Shown here in pieces: positions 17,801 through 26,290 of a stretch of 49,105 nucleotides of DNA. Under the pieces are notes generated by a model. The model saw only the letters and a program-made list of their open reading frames with translations, made no database searches and was not told the DNA's origin. Source of the DNA: CAZUSO01 sp964622775 (GTDB lineage Bacteria > Bacteroidota > Bacteroidia > Chitinophagales > Chitinophagaceae). The stretch's first letter is position 1. Every line of letters starts with the position of its first letter. Position numbers and translations under genes: made by a program. Where the stretch lies: NCBI GenBank assembly GCA_964622775.1, contig CAZUSO010000020.1:1-49105 (forward strand). The letters run 5' to 3'.

Positions 17801-20800
17801 TGCTCCGTTCATTACCTGGTGGACCAGCCAGCCACTGGCGAAGCAGGTAACCATCCTTGCCGCTGAGCAAAAGATTTTTCTCCGCAAGCTTGCCAGGAAA
17901 ACATGGGGTTTCTTCGAATGTTTTGTGGGAGCAGAAGACAACTGGCTGCCGCCTGATAATTTCCAGGAACAACCGGCTGTATTGACGGCGCATCGTACTT
18001 CTCCCACCAATATCGGGCTGTCGCTGCTCGCTAACTTATCGGCTTATGGCTTTGGCTATTGCACGACACAACAATTGCTGGAGCGTACCGCAAGGGCTAT
18101 AAGTTCCATGCAAAAAATGGAGCGGTACAAAGGGCATTTTTATAACTGGTATGATACGGAATCATTAAGCCCTATGCTGCCGAAATACATTTCCACTGTG
18201 GACAGCGGTAACCTGGCAGGCCATTTGCTGGTATTGAGGCAGGGATTACTGGCTATACCGCATCAGCCGATGGCAATTTCCAAATTGTTTGATGGCCTGA
18301 CGGATACGCTTCTTGTGCTGGAAGATACATTGGATGAAAAAGACAGGGCGTTGCTCCGGCCATTTCAAACGGAACTGGAAGTTGCATGTAACGCTGATAT
18401 AAATACCTGCGCTGAAATACAATCTTATGTAGCAGCAACAGGTAAAAGCTTTGCCCTCCTGCAGGAGCAGTTAGGTAGTAAGCCTGAAAGCGAAGCATCG
18501 TGGTGGCTGCAGATGTTGAGCAACCAGCTGACACAGATGAATGACACGATCCGGATTTTTGCTCCCTGGTCTTTGTTGACAACGGCGCCGGCTAAATTTA
18601 CGGAGCTTGTTGCTCCACCGGCGAATGCAACGCGGACGGAATTATTAAACGCGGCTGATGAATTGCAAAACGAAGCAACCCACTATCAAACTGCTGAAAA
18701 CACACCTGCTGAAAATGAATGGTTAGCAGCACTACAGGTAGCTTTGGGTCAATCCATTCACCAACTAAAAGAATGGATGGCGATGGCAGAAAACCTGGCG
18801 CGGCAATGCAATGAGCTGGCGGATATGGAATGGGATTTTCTCTTCGACAAACAGAGCCATCTGCTTACCATTGGCTACAATGTACAGGAGCACCTGATGG
18901 ATGCCAGCTATTATGACCTGCTTGCGTCCGAAGCCCGGCTATGCACATTTATCTGTATCGCACAGGGAAAGCTGCCGGAAGAAAGCTGGTTTGCATTAGG
19001 CCGTTTGCTTACTAATGTGGACGATGCGCCTATCCTTCTTTCCTGGAGTGGCTCTATATTTGAATACCTGATGCCGCTTTTGGTAATGCCCACTTATGAA
19101 AATACACTGCTCGACCAAACCTGTAGGGCAGCCGTAAAATGGCAAATCAAATATGGGAAGCAAACCGGCTTGCCCTGGGGCATTTCGGAGTCCGGTTACA
19201 ACATGATAAACGCGAATGCCAATTACCAGTACCGCGCATTCGGCGCGCCCGGCCTGGGATTGAAACGCGGGCTGGAAGATGATGCCGTGATAGCGCCTTA
19301 TGCCTCCGCGCTCGCCCTGATGATAGCGCCGGAAAAAGCATGTGAAAACCTGGAGCTGCTTTGCCAGAAAGGCTTTGAAGGCAGGTATGGAATGTATGAG
19401 GCTGTTGATTATACGCCTTCGCGTTTGCAACGCGGGCAAAGCCATGCTATTGTCTATTCGTTTATGGCGCATCACCAGGGTATGAGCCTGTTGTCGCTGG
19501 CATACCTGCTTCTTGACAAGCCTATGCAAAAGCTGTTTGAAGCGGAGCTCCGCTTCAAGGCAACGCTTTTATTATTGCAGGAACGGGTTCCACGCGCAAC
19601 TACTTTCTTCGCACATACTACGGATATAGCCGATACGAATTATGCAGAGAACCGCGCAGAAGCAAGAATCATTACCACGCCCAATACGCCGGTACCGGAA
19701 GTGCAGCTATTGTCAAATGGCAGGTATCATGTGATGGTGACCAATTCGGGAGCAGGCTACAGCCGCTGGAAAGACCTTGCCGTAACACGCTGGCGCGAAG
19801 ATGTTACCTGCGATAACTGGGGCACATTCTGTTATATATGCGATCTGGAGGATAACACATACTGGTCTAATACCTACCAGCCCACACTCAAAAAAGGTGA
19901 AAAATATGAAGCGACCTTTTCCCAGGGGCATGCTGATTTTCGCGCTGTCCATAACGATATTGAAACACATACCGAAATGGTGGTGTCGCCCGAGGACGAT
20001 ATAGAAATGCGAAGGGTACGCCTGACCAACCGTTCAGGCAAACGTAAAACGATAGAAGTAACCAGCTATGCTGAAGTGGTGCTTGCGCCGGCCGCTGCCG
20101 ACCTGATGCAGCCGGCATTCAGCAACCTCTTCGTGCAAACGGAAATTATCGCGCCGCAACATACCATACTTTGTACCCGTCGCCCGCGTTCCGCCGATGA
20201 GCAGGTGCCCTGGCTGTTTCACCTGATGATGCTGCAGGGGAAAGAGCCGGAAGAGGTATCCTATGAAACCGACCGTATGGAATTTATTGGCCGTGGCAAT
20301 ACAAAAGTAAGCCCGCTGGCGATGAATCATGCAGGTGCGCTAAGCGGAAGCCAGGGCTCCGTCTTAGACCCTGTTGTAGCGATACGGTACAAGCTGACCC
20401 TTGAGCCGGATGAAGTAATAACATTGGATATGATTATTGGCGTTGCCGACACCAAAGAAACCTGCCGCCACCTGGTAGATAAATACCAGGACAAGCACCA
20501 CAAAGACCGCGTATTTGAGCTGGCCTGGACGCACAGCCAGGTGGTGCTGCGGCAAATTAATGCTTCAGAAGCTGATGCCCAGTTGTATGGATACCTTGCC
20601 GGTTCTGTGCTATTTGCAAACGCTTCCCTCCGGGCGGAACCTGCCATTCTTATTAAAAACCGTCGCGGGCAGTCCGGCTTATGGGGCTATTCCATTTCAG
20701 GTGATCTGCCTATCGTTCTTTTGCAGATAGAAAGGCAAACCAATATGCAATTGGTAAAACAAATGATACAGGCGCACGCTTACTGGCGGCTGAAAGGGCT

Positions 20801-23537
20801 GGCGGTTGACCTGGTAATATGGAATGAAGAGCATAACGGTTACCGGCAGGTTTTTCAAAATGAAATAGAAGCGCTCATCCCTGCCGAACTAAGGGACCGT
20901 CCCGGGGGCATCTTTGTAAGGGTGCTGAACCAGATATCAGACGAAGACCGCATCTTATTCCAGACGGTAGCCCGTATCCATATTGCCGATAATGGCGATG
21001 GCAGAACATTAGCCGACCATATCAAACGCAAACCGCTTACAAAACCGTTGATCCCTTACCTAACGCCGGTACAAACATATAAGCCGGCAGCAGTCAATAT
21101 CTCTTTACCTGAGGACCTGCTTTTCTTCAACGGGTTGGGAGGCTTTGCAAAGGAGGACCATGAGTATGTAATTATAGTGGACGACAAAAATAAAACACCT
21201 GCGCCCTGGGTAAATGTCATAGCCAATCCCGGCTTCGGAACGGTCATTTCAGAAAGCGGAACCGCTTATACCTGGTCTGAAAATGCCCATGAGCTGAGGC
21301 TTACGCCCTGGAATAATGACCCGGTAAGCGATACGGGCGGAGAAGCATTTTACCTGCGCGATGAGGAAAGCGGGCATTTCTGGTCAACCACCTTATTGCC
21401 CGCAGGAGGCCGGTCGTCTTACATTACCCATCACGGATTAGGCTACAGTATTTTTAAGCATACGGAAGACGGTATTTATTCGGAAATGACGGTGTATGTG
21501 GACATGGAAGCATCCGTTAAGTTCACGGTACTGAAAGTACGGAACCAATCCGGCAGGTTGCGGAAGCTCTCCGCTACAGGCTATACGGAATGGGTGCTGG
21601 ACGACAGCAGGGCGAAGAACGCCATGTACCTGCATACGGAAGTGGACCCCGACAGCGGCGCCATTTTTGCAAAAAACACTTACAGGACAGCGTTTGCTAA
21701 GCGGGTAGCTTTCTTTGATGTAGATTATCTGAAGAAAACATTTACCGCCGACCGCACCGAATTTATCGGCCGTAACGGTACCTTGCAAGACCCCGATGCT
21801 ATGTCGCGCGTGAAGCTTTCGGGGAAGGTGGGGCTGGCTTTGGACCCCTGTGCCGCCATCCAGGTTTCATTCGACCTGATAGACGGCGAAGAGCAGGAAA
21901 TTATTTTCAGGCTCGGCGCAGGGAAAGACAGGACTGAAGCCAGTGCGACCGCCCGTCGTTTCAGGGGGAGCGTCATGGCACATGATGTGCTGGAAAAAGT
22001 AAAAAACTACTGGAAGCACACTACAAGCGCCTTGCAGGTGGAAACGCCGGATGCTGCCATCAACCTTATTACCAATAGCTGGCTCACTTACCAGACGCTT
22101 TCCTCACGGCTTTGGGGGCGCAGCGGCTTTTACCAGTCGGGCGGCGCGTTCGGCTTCAGGGACCAGTTGCAGGATGTATTATCATTGCTATACACAACGC
22201 CGCAACTGGCGCGCCAACAAATTTTATTATGCGCCTCACGGCAGTTTGTAGAAGGAGATGTACAGCATTGGTGGCATCCGCCGGGCGGCCGCGGTGTCCG
22301 TACCCGCTGCTCGGACGATTTTCTGTGGTTGCCTTTCATAACGGCCCTTTATGTGTTGCATACAGGAGATTCAGGAGTATTAGATGAGCAGGCTTATTTT
22401 CTGGAGGGACGTCCGTTAAACCAGGGAGAGGAATCCTACTTTGACCTTCCAGCCCAATCAAATAAATCTGCCACGCTTTACGACCATTGTGTACTGGCGA
22501 TCCGGCACGGTTTCTGCTATGGCGCGCACGGGCTGCCTTTAATCGGTACCGGCGACTGGAACGACGGGTATGATAAGGTAGGTAATGAGGGCAAAGGCGA
22601 AAGCGTGTGGATGGCTTTCTTCTTGTATGAAATACTTAACCGTTTTGCCGTTGTTGCGCTTTTGCGTAATGATACCGTTTTTACGGAAGAATGTAAAAAA
22701 CAAGCGCAGCAATTAAAAGACAATATTGACAAACACGCCTGGGACGGCGCCTGGTACAAGCGTGCCTGGTTTGACAATGGCACGCCTTTAGGTGCTTCTG
22801 CTAATGAAGAATGCCGGATAGATTCCATTGCCCAAAGCTGGGCAGTCCTATCGGGCGCCGGCGATGCCGCACGCATACATACGGCTATGGAAGCGGCTTA
22901 TGAAAAATTAGTGCAAAAAGATGCCGGAATCATTCAGTTGTTAGCGCCAGCCTTTGATACCTCTGACCTCAACCCCGGATACATCAAAGGCTATGTGCCG
23001 GGCGTAAGAGAGAATGGCGGACAATACACCCACGCTGCAATATGGATGATTATTGCCTTTACCACGTTGGGTGATAAAAAGCGGGTATGGGAATTGCTTG
23101 ATATGATTAACCCTGTTAACCACGGCAAAACACCCGAAGCCATTGCCACTTACAAAGTAGAGCCTTATGTGCTGGCCGCAGATGTGTATGCGCGCGCGCC
23201 ATATGCGGGGCGTGGTGGATGGACCTGGTACACCGGCTCTGCCGGGTGGATGTACCGGCTGATTACCGAATATTTCTTAGGCCTGCAAAAGGAAGGAGAC
23301 AAGCTGAAAATTGTACCCTGCATTCCTGAAGACTGGACATCATTTACGGTACACTACCGCTACCAAAATACAATCTATCATATTGTTGTAACGCAACAAA
23401 CCGGAACGGAAACAATGCAGGTAACAGTAGATGATGTAGCGCAACACGATAAAGTAATTACGCTTGTGGATGATGGTGTGGAACATCATGTTCAGGTAAT
23501 CATTTTTGCAAATGCAGCTATGCGGAAAGAGGAATGA
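14829..23537 (+). CDS. Cyclic beta-1,2-glucan synthase-like protein (NdvB/ChvB family)
   Basis: Giant inner-membrane protein of 2902 aa, the usual size of the family (about 2830-2870 in rhizobia and Brucella). Order of parts: N-terminal region (1-415), a pair of membrane segments (about 420-480), a GT84-type glycosyltransferase with metal-binding DAD in ITLDADTQLPMG (about 639), HDLLEG (about 752) and RWIRGDWQ (about 789), further membrane segments (about 835-1000), a glycoamylase-like region with GISESGYNMINANANYQYRA (about 1451), and two beta-sandwich plus (alpha/alpha)6 parts of the GH94 phosphorylase type, with GTGDWNDGYDKVG (about 2575) holding the expected acid Asp and GVRENGGQYTHAAIW near 2723. 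Family members build beta-1,2-glucan from UDP-glucose and trim its length by phosphorolysis with the GH94 domain. The product is a periplasmic or exported glucan tied to osmotic adaptation. Third gene of the P1 operon. Confidence 0.88.
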   Translation: MKLIPAAHELISNMRAFFQANNSKLNYLNEEPLRAELFSSDQMERFGKTLAGTHHLSAKPAQDHLLIRLADNEVILYEVRKLLTDSIKRKRQITPAGEWLIDNFYLVEEHIRNAKAHFPKDYSEGLPRLTDATATGPTRIYDIALQIIAHSDGRIDMESLSCFINAYQTVTHLKLGELWAIPIMLRLALIENLRRVSARIAIDIVDRNLADYWARQMIETAEENPKNLILLLADMARSTPLLTSSFVSELTRQLRGKGPDLALSLGWIEQQLSESGLTGAELINAENQKQAADQVAMSNSIGSLRLLGSMDWRDFVEIHSIVDHTLRKDNRGVYGLMDFPTRDKYRHVIEHIAQKSGSTEYEVACIAIQLMNENATSADNDERTSHVGYYLVDEGVSETKKRAQAEEPGNSKIRHLLQSHAFKVYITCILFITSAATAGILVKAGSDTKNHWLLLLIALLSLLCTSQLAIAVVNFFATLLVKPRSLPRMDFSLAIPPDSGTLVVIPVMLTDAAAIEHLIEDLEVRFLANRNDNLYFGLLTDFTDAAQETLPEDSALVNFAQQKIEALNRKYGRTKNDLFYLFHRPRFWNPRENVWMGYERKRGKLSELNALLRGDARERFSVIVGDQSVFPKVKYVITLDADTQLPMGAAWKLIGTMAHPLNRAWYNEEKKRVTKGYGILQPRVTVSLPDTTGSLYARMHGNEPGIDPYTLASSDVYQDLFKEGSFIGKGIYEVDIFRKALDGKFSENTILSHDLLEGCYVRSGLLSDVQLFEKYPGGYRADMKRRSRWIRGDWQLFAWFLPFVPGIERHWHKNPVSGLSRWKIFDNIRRSLVPTALTLLITLGWVVLPSSLYWTVLVSAIIIAPLLISAVWDAIRKPKDVVLLHHIKNSAHSIAGIFVHTLFSMICLPYEAFSNMTAIGRTLWRMVFTRKKLLEWNTSADEGATGKISLRASYTFMWIEPFLTACILIFLAIRNPEKLVIAGPVLLLWLIAPFITWWTSQPLAKQVTILAAEQKIFLRKLARKTWGFFECFVGAEDNWLPPDNFQEQPAVLTAHRTSPTNIGLSLLANLSAYGFGYCTTQQLLERTARAISSMQKMERYKGHFYNWYDTESLSPMLPKYISTVDSGNLAGHLLVLRQGLLAIPHQPMAISKLFDGLTDTLLVLEDTLDEKDRALLRPFQTELEVACNADINTCAEIQSYVAATGKSFALLQEQLGSKPESEASWWLQMLSNQLTQMNDTIRIFAPWSLLTTAPAKFTELVAPPANATRTELLNAADELQNEATHYQTAENTPAENEWLAALQVALGQSIHQLKEWMAMAENLARQCNELADMEWDFLFDKQSHLLTIGYNVQEHLMDASYYDLLASEARLCTFICIAQGKLPEESWFALGRLLTNVDDAPILLSWSGSIFEYLMPLLVMPTYENTLLDQTCRAAVKWQIKYGKQTGLPWGISESGYNMINANANYQYRAFGAPGLGLKRGLEDDAVIAPYASALALMIAPEKACENLELLCQKGFEGRYGMYEAVDYTPSRLQRGQSHAIVYSFMAHHQGMSLLSLAYLLLDKPMQKLFEAELRFKATLLLLQERVPRATTFFAHTTDIADTNYAENRAEARIITTPNTPVPEVQLLSNGRYHVMVTNSGAGYSRWKDLAVTRWREDVTCDNWGTFCYICDLEDNTYWSNTYQPTLKKGEKYEATFSQGHADFRAVHNDIETHTEMVVSPEDDIEMRRVRLTNRSGKRKTIEVTSYAEVVLAPAAADLMQPAFSNLFVQTEIIAPQHTILCTRRPRSADEQVPWLFHLMMLQGKEPEEVSYETDRMEFIGRGNTKVSPLAMNHAGALSGSQGSVLDPVVAIRYKLTLEPDEVITLDMIIGVADTKETCRHLVDKYQDKHHKDRVFELAWTHSQVVLRQINASEADAQLYGYLAGSVLFANASLRAEPAILIKNRRGQSGLWGYSISGDLPIVLLQIERQTNMQLVKQMIQAHAYWRLKGLAVDLVIWNEEHNGYRQVFQNEIEALIPAELRDRPGGIFVRVLNQISDEDRILFQTVARIHIADNGDGRTLADHIKRKPLTKPLIPYLTPVQTYKPAAVNISLPEDLLFFNGLGGFAKEDHEYVIIVDDKNKTPAPWVNVIANPGFGTVISESGTAYTWSENAHELRLTPWNNDPVSDTGGEAFYLRDEESGHFWSTTLLPAGGRSSYITHHGLGYSIFKHTEDGIYSEMTVYVDMEASVKFTVLKVRNQSGRLRKLSATGYTEWVLDDSRAKNAMYLHTEVDPDSGAIFAKNTYRTAFAKRVAFFDVDYLKKTFTADRTEFIGRNGTLQDPDAMSRVKLSGKVGLALDPCAAIQVSFDLIDGEEQEIIFRLGAGKDRTEASATARRFRGSVMAHDVLEKVKNYWKHTTSALQVETPDAAINLITNSWLTYQTLSSRLWGRSGFYQSGGAFGFRDQLQDVLSLLYTTPQLARQQILLCASRQFVEGDVQHWWHPPGGRGVRTRCSDDFLWLPFITALYVLHTGDSGVLDEQAYFLEGRPLNQGEESYFDLPAQSNKSATLYDHCVLAIRHGFCYGAHGLPLIGTGDWNDGYDKVGNEGKGESVWMAFFLYEILNRFAVVALLRNDTVFTEECKKQAQQLKDNIDKHAWDGAWYKRAWFDNGTPLGASANEECRIDSIAQSWAVLSGAGDAARIHTAMEAAYEKLVQKDAGIIQLLAPAFDTSDLNPGYIKGYVPGVRENGGQYTHAAIWMIIAFTTLGDKKRVWELLDMINPVNHGKTPEAIATYKVEPYVLAADVYARAPYAGRGGWTWYTGSAGWMYRLITEYFLGLQKEGDKLKIVPCIPEDWTSFTVHYRYQNTIYHIVVTQQTGTETMQVTVDDVAQHDKVITLVDDGVEHHVQVIIFANAAMRKEE

Positions 23538-23756
23538 TACATTGCTTGTTATTCATTAATTTTTGTTCACTATTGTGCTTCAGCTCTGATTCGACATTAT
23601 CCATTCGGCTATGAATTTTATCAGATTTTATATCTTTACTTTGGCTTTAGGTTGTTGACTGGCATTTTTCAAATTCCCGCCCGAACGCCAGGCCCCGGAT
23701 CGTTAGCATACAACCTTATGTAATGTTACAAAACTGAAACCTAAAACAAAAATAGA

Positions 23757-24266
23757 ATGACAATTGAGAAAGCAACTATTTCCCAACTTGACAATATCTT
23801 TCAGATTTTTAAAGATTGTAGAGTTAAAATGGAAAGCGAAGGTATCTTTCAATGGACCGAACATTATCCGGCTATAGAAATTATTGCCAATGATATTCGG
23901 GATGGTTATTTATATTGCCTGAATAAAAGCGAAGAAACTGTTGGAGTTATTAATATCAGCGACATTCAGGAGCAAGAATACAAATCCGTTCATTGGCAAA
24001 ATAACGATGGGAAAATTTTGGTTATTCACCGCCTGGCCGTTCATCCAAAATTTCAAAAACAGGGGTTTGCAAAAAAACTGATGGACTTTGCTGAAGATTA
24101 CGCAGTCAGGAATCATTATTCTTCTGTTCGCTTAGACGCATTCAGCGGCAACGATATCGTATTGCGGTTTTATGAAAACAGCGGGTATCAAAAGCGGGGA
24201 GCGGTATTTTTTCCTGGTAGGGAATTGCCGTTTTATTGTTACGAAAAACAGCTCAAACAAAAATAG
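23757..24266 (+). CDS. GNAT-family N-acetyltransferase
   Basis: 169-aa acetyl-CoA-dependent acyltransferase. Motif A is visible as VIHRLAVHPKFQKQGFAKKL (about 96-115, with the acetyl-CoA loop Q-K-Q-G-F-A), followed by VRLDAFSGNDIVLRFYENSGY near the C-terminus. The substrate cannot be predicted. The gene and its two neighbours are clearly AT-richer than the flanking sugar-metabolism genes and use more AAA/ATT codons, which suggests a separate origin. The 219-nt gap before it shows no regulon boxes. Confidence 0.88.
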   Translation: MTIEKATISQLDNIFQIFKDCRVKMESEGIFQWTEHYPAIEIIANDIRDGYLYCLNKSEETVGVINISDIQEQEYKSVHWQNNDGKILVIHRLAVHPKFQKQGFAKKLMDFAEDYAVRNHYSSVRLDAFSGNDIVLRFYENSGYQKRGAVFFPGRELPFYCYEKQLKQK

Positions 24267-24359
24267 CGTCAGCACAAGCACGGCCGGTTGCCGGAAACAT
24301 TAACAGGAACATTGAATATTACAAACGCTATATTTAATGGTAGAACAATTACAATTAAC

Positions 24360-24719
24360 ATGGAAAAAGTAAATATTAAGCAAAAGCTATCCCTATTCAC
24401 TGACTATTGGAATCCAAGAATTGTTGGAGCATTAAATGGACAACACGTTAAATTAGTAAAGTTTCAAGGGGAATTTGTCTGGCATAAACACGACAACGAG
24501 GACGAAATGTTTTTTGTAATCAGTGGCCGGTTTAAAATGGAATTTCGTGATAGAACAGTAGTGCTTAACGAAAATGATTTTTTAATTGTTCCAAGGGGAA
24601 TTGAGCACAGGCCTGTTGCAGAACAAGAGGTTTCCGTAATGTTATTTGAGCCTGTGGCAACCTTAAACACAGGCGACATAGAAAACGAACTAACCAAACG
24701 CAACCTGGAGAAAATATAA
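24360..24719 (+). CDS. Small cupin-domain protein
   Basis: 119-aa single-domain cupin read from the ATG at 24360; a frame open from 24288 gives no better start. Metal-binding motif 1 is WHKHDNEDEMFFVISGRF (two His, Glu) and motif 2 lies in DFLIVPRGIEHRPVAEQE. The first segment (FTDYWNPRIVGALNGQHVKL) is common in small mannose-6-phosphate-isomerase-like cupins of Bacteria. The reaction or ligand is unknown. It is 28 nt upstream of the nitrilase-family gene and belongs to the AT-rich trio. Confidence 0.85.
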   Translation: MEKVNIKQKLSLFTDYWNPRIVGALNGQHVKLVKFQGEFVWHKHDNEDEMFFVISGRFKMEFRDRTVVLNENDFLIVPRGIEHRPVAEQEVSVMLFEPVATLNTGDIENELTKRNLEKI

Positions 24720-24747
24720 AAAACTGTAATTTAAAATTGACACTATC

Positions 24748-25470
24748 ATGAGAATTTCGATAGCACAAACAAGACCCATTAAAGGAGATATGGTTGCCAA
24801 TATAGAAACTCATAAAAAGTTTACAAACCTTGCGGTTTCTTACAAAGCAGATGCAATATTTTTTCCTGAACTTTCAATAACGGGTTACGAACCTAAGCTT
24901 GCCAAACAGTTAGCCACAAATCAGGATGACAACAGATTTGACGATTTCCAAAAAATCAGCGACATAAAAAATATTACAATTGGCATTGGTGTTCCGACCG
25001 TTGGTGAAACAGGCATTTTGATAAGTATGATAATTTTTCAGCCAAACACAGAACGCCAGACCTATTCAAAACAGCAGCTTCACTCAGACGAGTTTCCCTA
25101 TTTTGTAAATGGACAACAACAAATTATTTTGACGGTTAAGAATAAACAAATTGCCCCGGCAATTTGTTATGAATCGCTACAACCCGAACATTCCGAAAAT
25201 GCTTTTAAAGGCGGTGCAGAAATTTATATTGCAAGTGTTGCTAAATCAGCCAATGGTGTTGGCAAAGCATTCGACCACTTTCCCAAAATAGCAAAGCAAT
25301 ATTCAATGCCGGTATTGATGTCAAATTGTTTGGGACTATGTGATGATTTTGAAAGCACAGGTAATTCAGCAATCTGGAACAAAGACGGTTTGTTGTCAGG
25401 GCAGCTCAATGAAACCGATGAGGGCATTTTAATCTTTGACACGGAAACGGAACTGTTAATTAAATTATAA
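24748..25470 (+). CDS. Carbon-nitrogen hydrolase (nitrilase superfamily)
   Basis: 240-aa cytoplasmic amidase-type enzyme. The catalytic Glu is in FFPELSITGYEP (about 38-49), the catalytic Cys in PAICYESLQPEHSE (about 139), and a Lys in the region VKNKQIAPA precedes it; the fold end SAIWNKDGLLSGQL is typical. The family hydrolyses amides or nitriles, but the substrate is not evident. It is the last gene of the AT-rich trio and converges on pgl with 76 nt between the stops. Confidence 0.88.
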   Translation: MRISIAQTRPIKGDMVANIETHKKFTNLAVSYKADAIFFPELSITGYEPKLAKQLATNQDDNRFDDFQKISDIKNITIGIGVPTVGETGILISMIIFQPNTERQTYSKQQLHSDEFPYFVNGQQQIILTVKNKQIAPAICYESLQPEHSENAFKGGAEIYIASVAKSANGVGKAFDHFPKIAKQYSMPVLMSNCLGLCDDFESTGNSAIWNKDGLLSGQLNETDEGILIFDTETELLIKL

Positions 25471-25546
25471 GCAAGCTGATGCGGTTAGGTAGGAGACGTT
25501 GGGAACAAACCAGCAACGCTGCAAAAGCATAAATCGTTTACAGCTT

Positions 25547-26290
25547 TCAGGCAATAATGGAAGCGCCTGCCGCCTGGTCCACAAACCAGTATAGCCTGCC
25601 GTCCACCGGTTTAATCAGCTGTGCGGGATAAGTATCCGGCTGATAGGGAGATTTCAAAACCTTTTCCAGGATGGTGGCTTTTTTTGCTCCTGTTACAAGA
25701 AAAAGAATATGCCGCGCCTGGTTGATTAAGGGAGCTGTCATCGTAATGCGAAATATCTTTTCTTCTTCACCAAACAACGCGCTGACGCCTGCCGTTTTTT
25801 CACGGGTCACGGCTGTGCCGGGAAATAGAGAAGCGGTATGACCATTCTCGCCCAGGCCAAGCAGCACAAGGTCAAACCGCGCAAGCGCCGCTCCAAAGAA
25901 ATGCCGAAGCATCTGCTGATAGCTTTCCGCCGCTTTTGCAGGAGACAGGTCTGCCGGGATAGGATGAAGATGAGACAACGGGATGCCGACCTTATTGAGT
26001 AAAACGGAGCTTGCCCGGTACGCGTTATTCCGCTCGTCGGTTAAAGGCACGCAACGCTCATCGCCCCAGAAGACAAAGGTGTCTTCCCATGGCAATCGGG
26101 CCTGCATATAAGGCTCCGCTAATAATGCATAGAGTTGCAGCGGCGTTTTCCCTCCTGAAAGCGTTAGTATAAATCTTCCATTTGCGGCTATGGCTTCGTT
26201 AGCCACGGCAATCATCAACCGGGCCGCAGCACGGTTAAGCATTTCTGTAGTCTGAAAAATTTCCAGGTCGTATGTGGCAGGCGATTTCAT
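25547..26290 (-). CDS. pgl: 6-phosphogluconolactonase
   Basis: 247-aa enzyme hydrolysing 6-phosphogluconolactone to 6-phosphogluconate, the second step of the oxidative pentose phosphate pathway. Family motifs: FILTLSGGKTPLQLYALL (about 37-54), FVFWGDERCVPL (about 72), and FDLVLLGLGENGHTASLFPG (about 139-158). The ATG at 26290-26288 overlaps the zwf stop as ATGA, which fixes the start; the longer open frame to 26443 lies inside zwf and is rejected. Last gene of the five-gene minus-strand operon. Confidence 0.95.
   Translation of the reverse strand: MKSPATYDLEIFQTTEMLNRAAARLMIAVANEAIAANGRFILTLSGGKTPLQLYALLAEPYMQARLPWEDTFVFWGDERCVPLTDERNNAYRASSVLLNKVGIPLSHLHPIPADLSPAKAAESYQQMLRHFFGAALARFDLVLLGLGENGHTASLFPGTAVTREKTAGVSALFGEEEKIFRITMTAPLINQARHILFLVTGAKKATILEKVLKSPYQPDTYPAQLIKPVDGRLYWFVDQAAGASIIA

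Noticed and set aside
23538..25546. Integron attC sites around the GNAT-cupin-nitrilase trio
   Set aside because: GTTGGG...CCAGCAAC near 25500 and GTTAGC near 23700 look vaguely like attC arms, but no paired R/L boxes with the GTTRRRY core could be matched at more than one junction.
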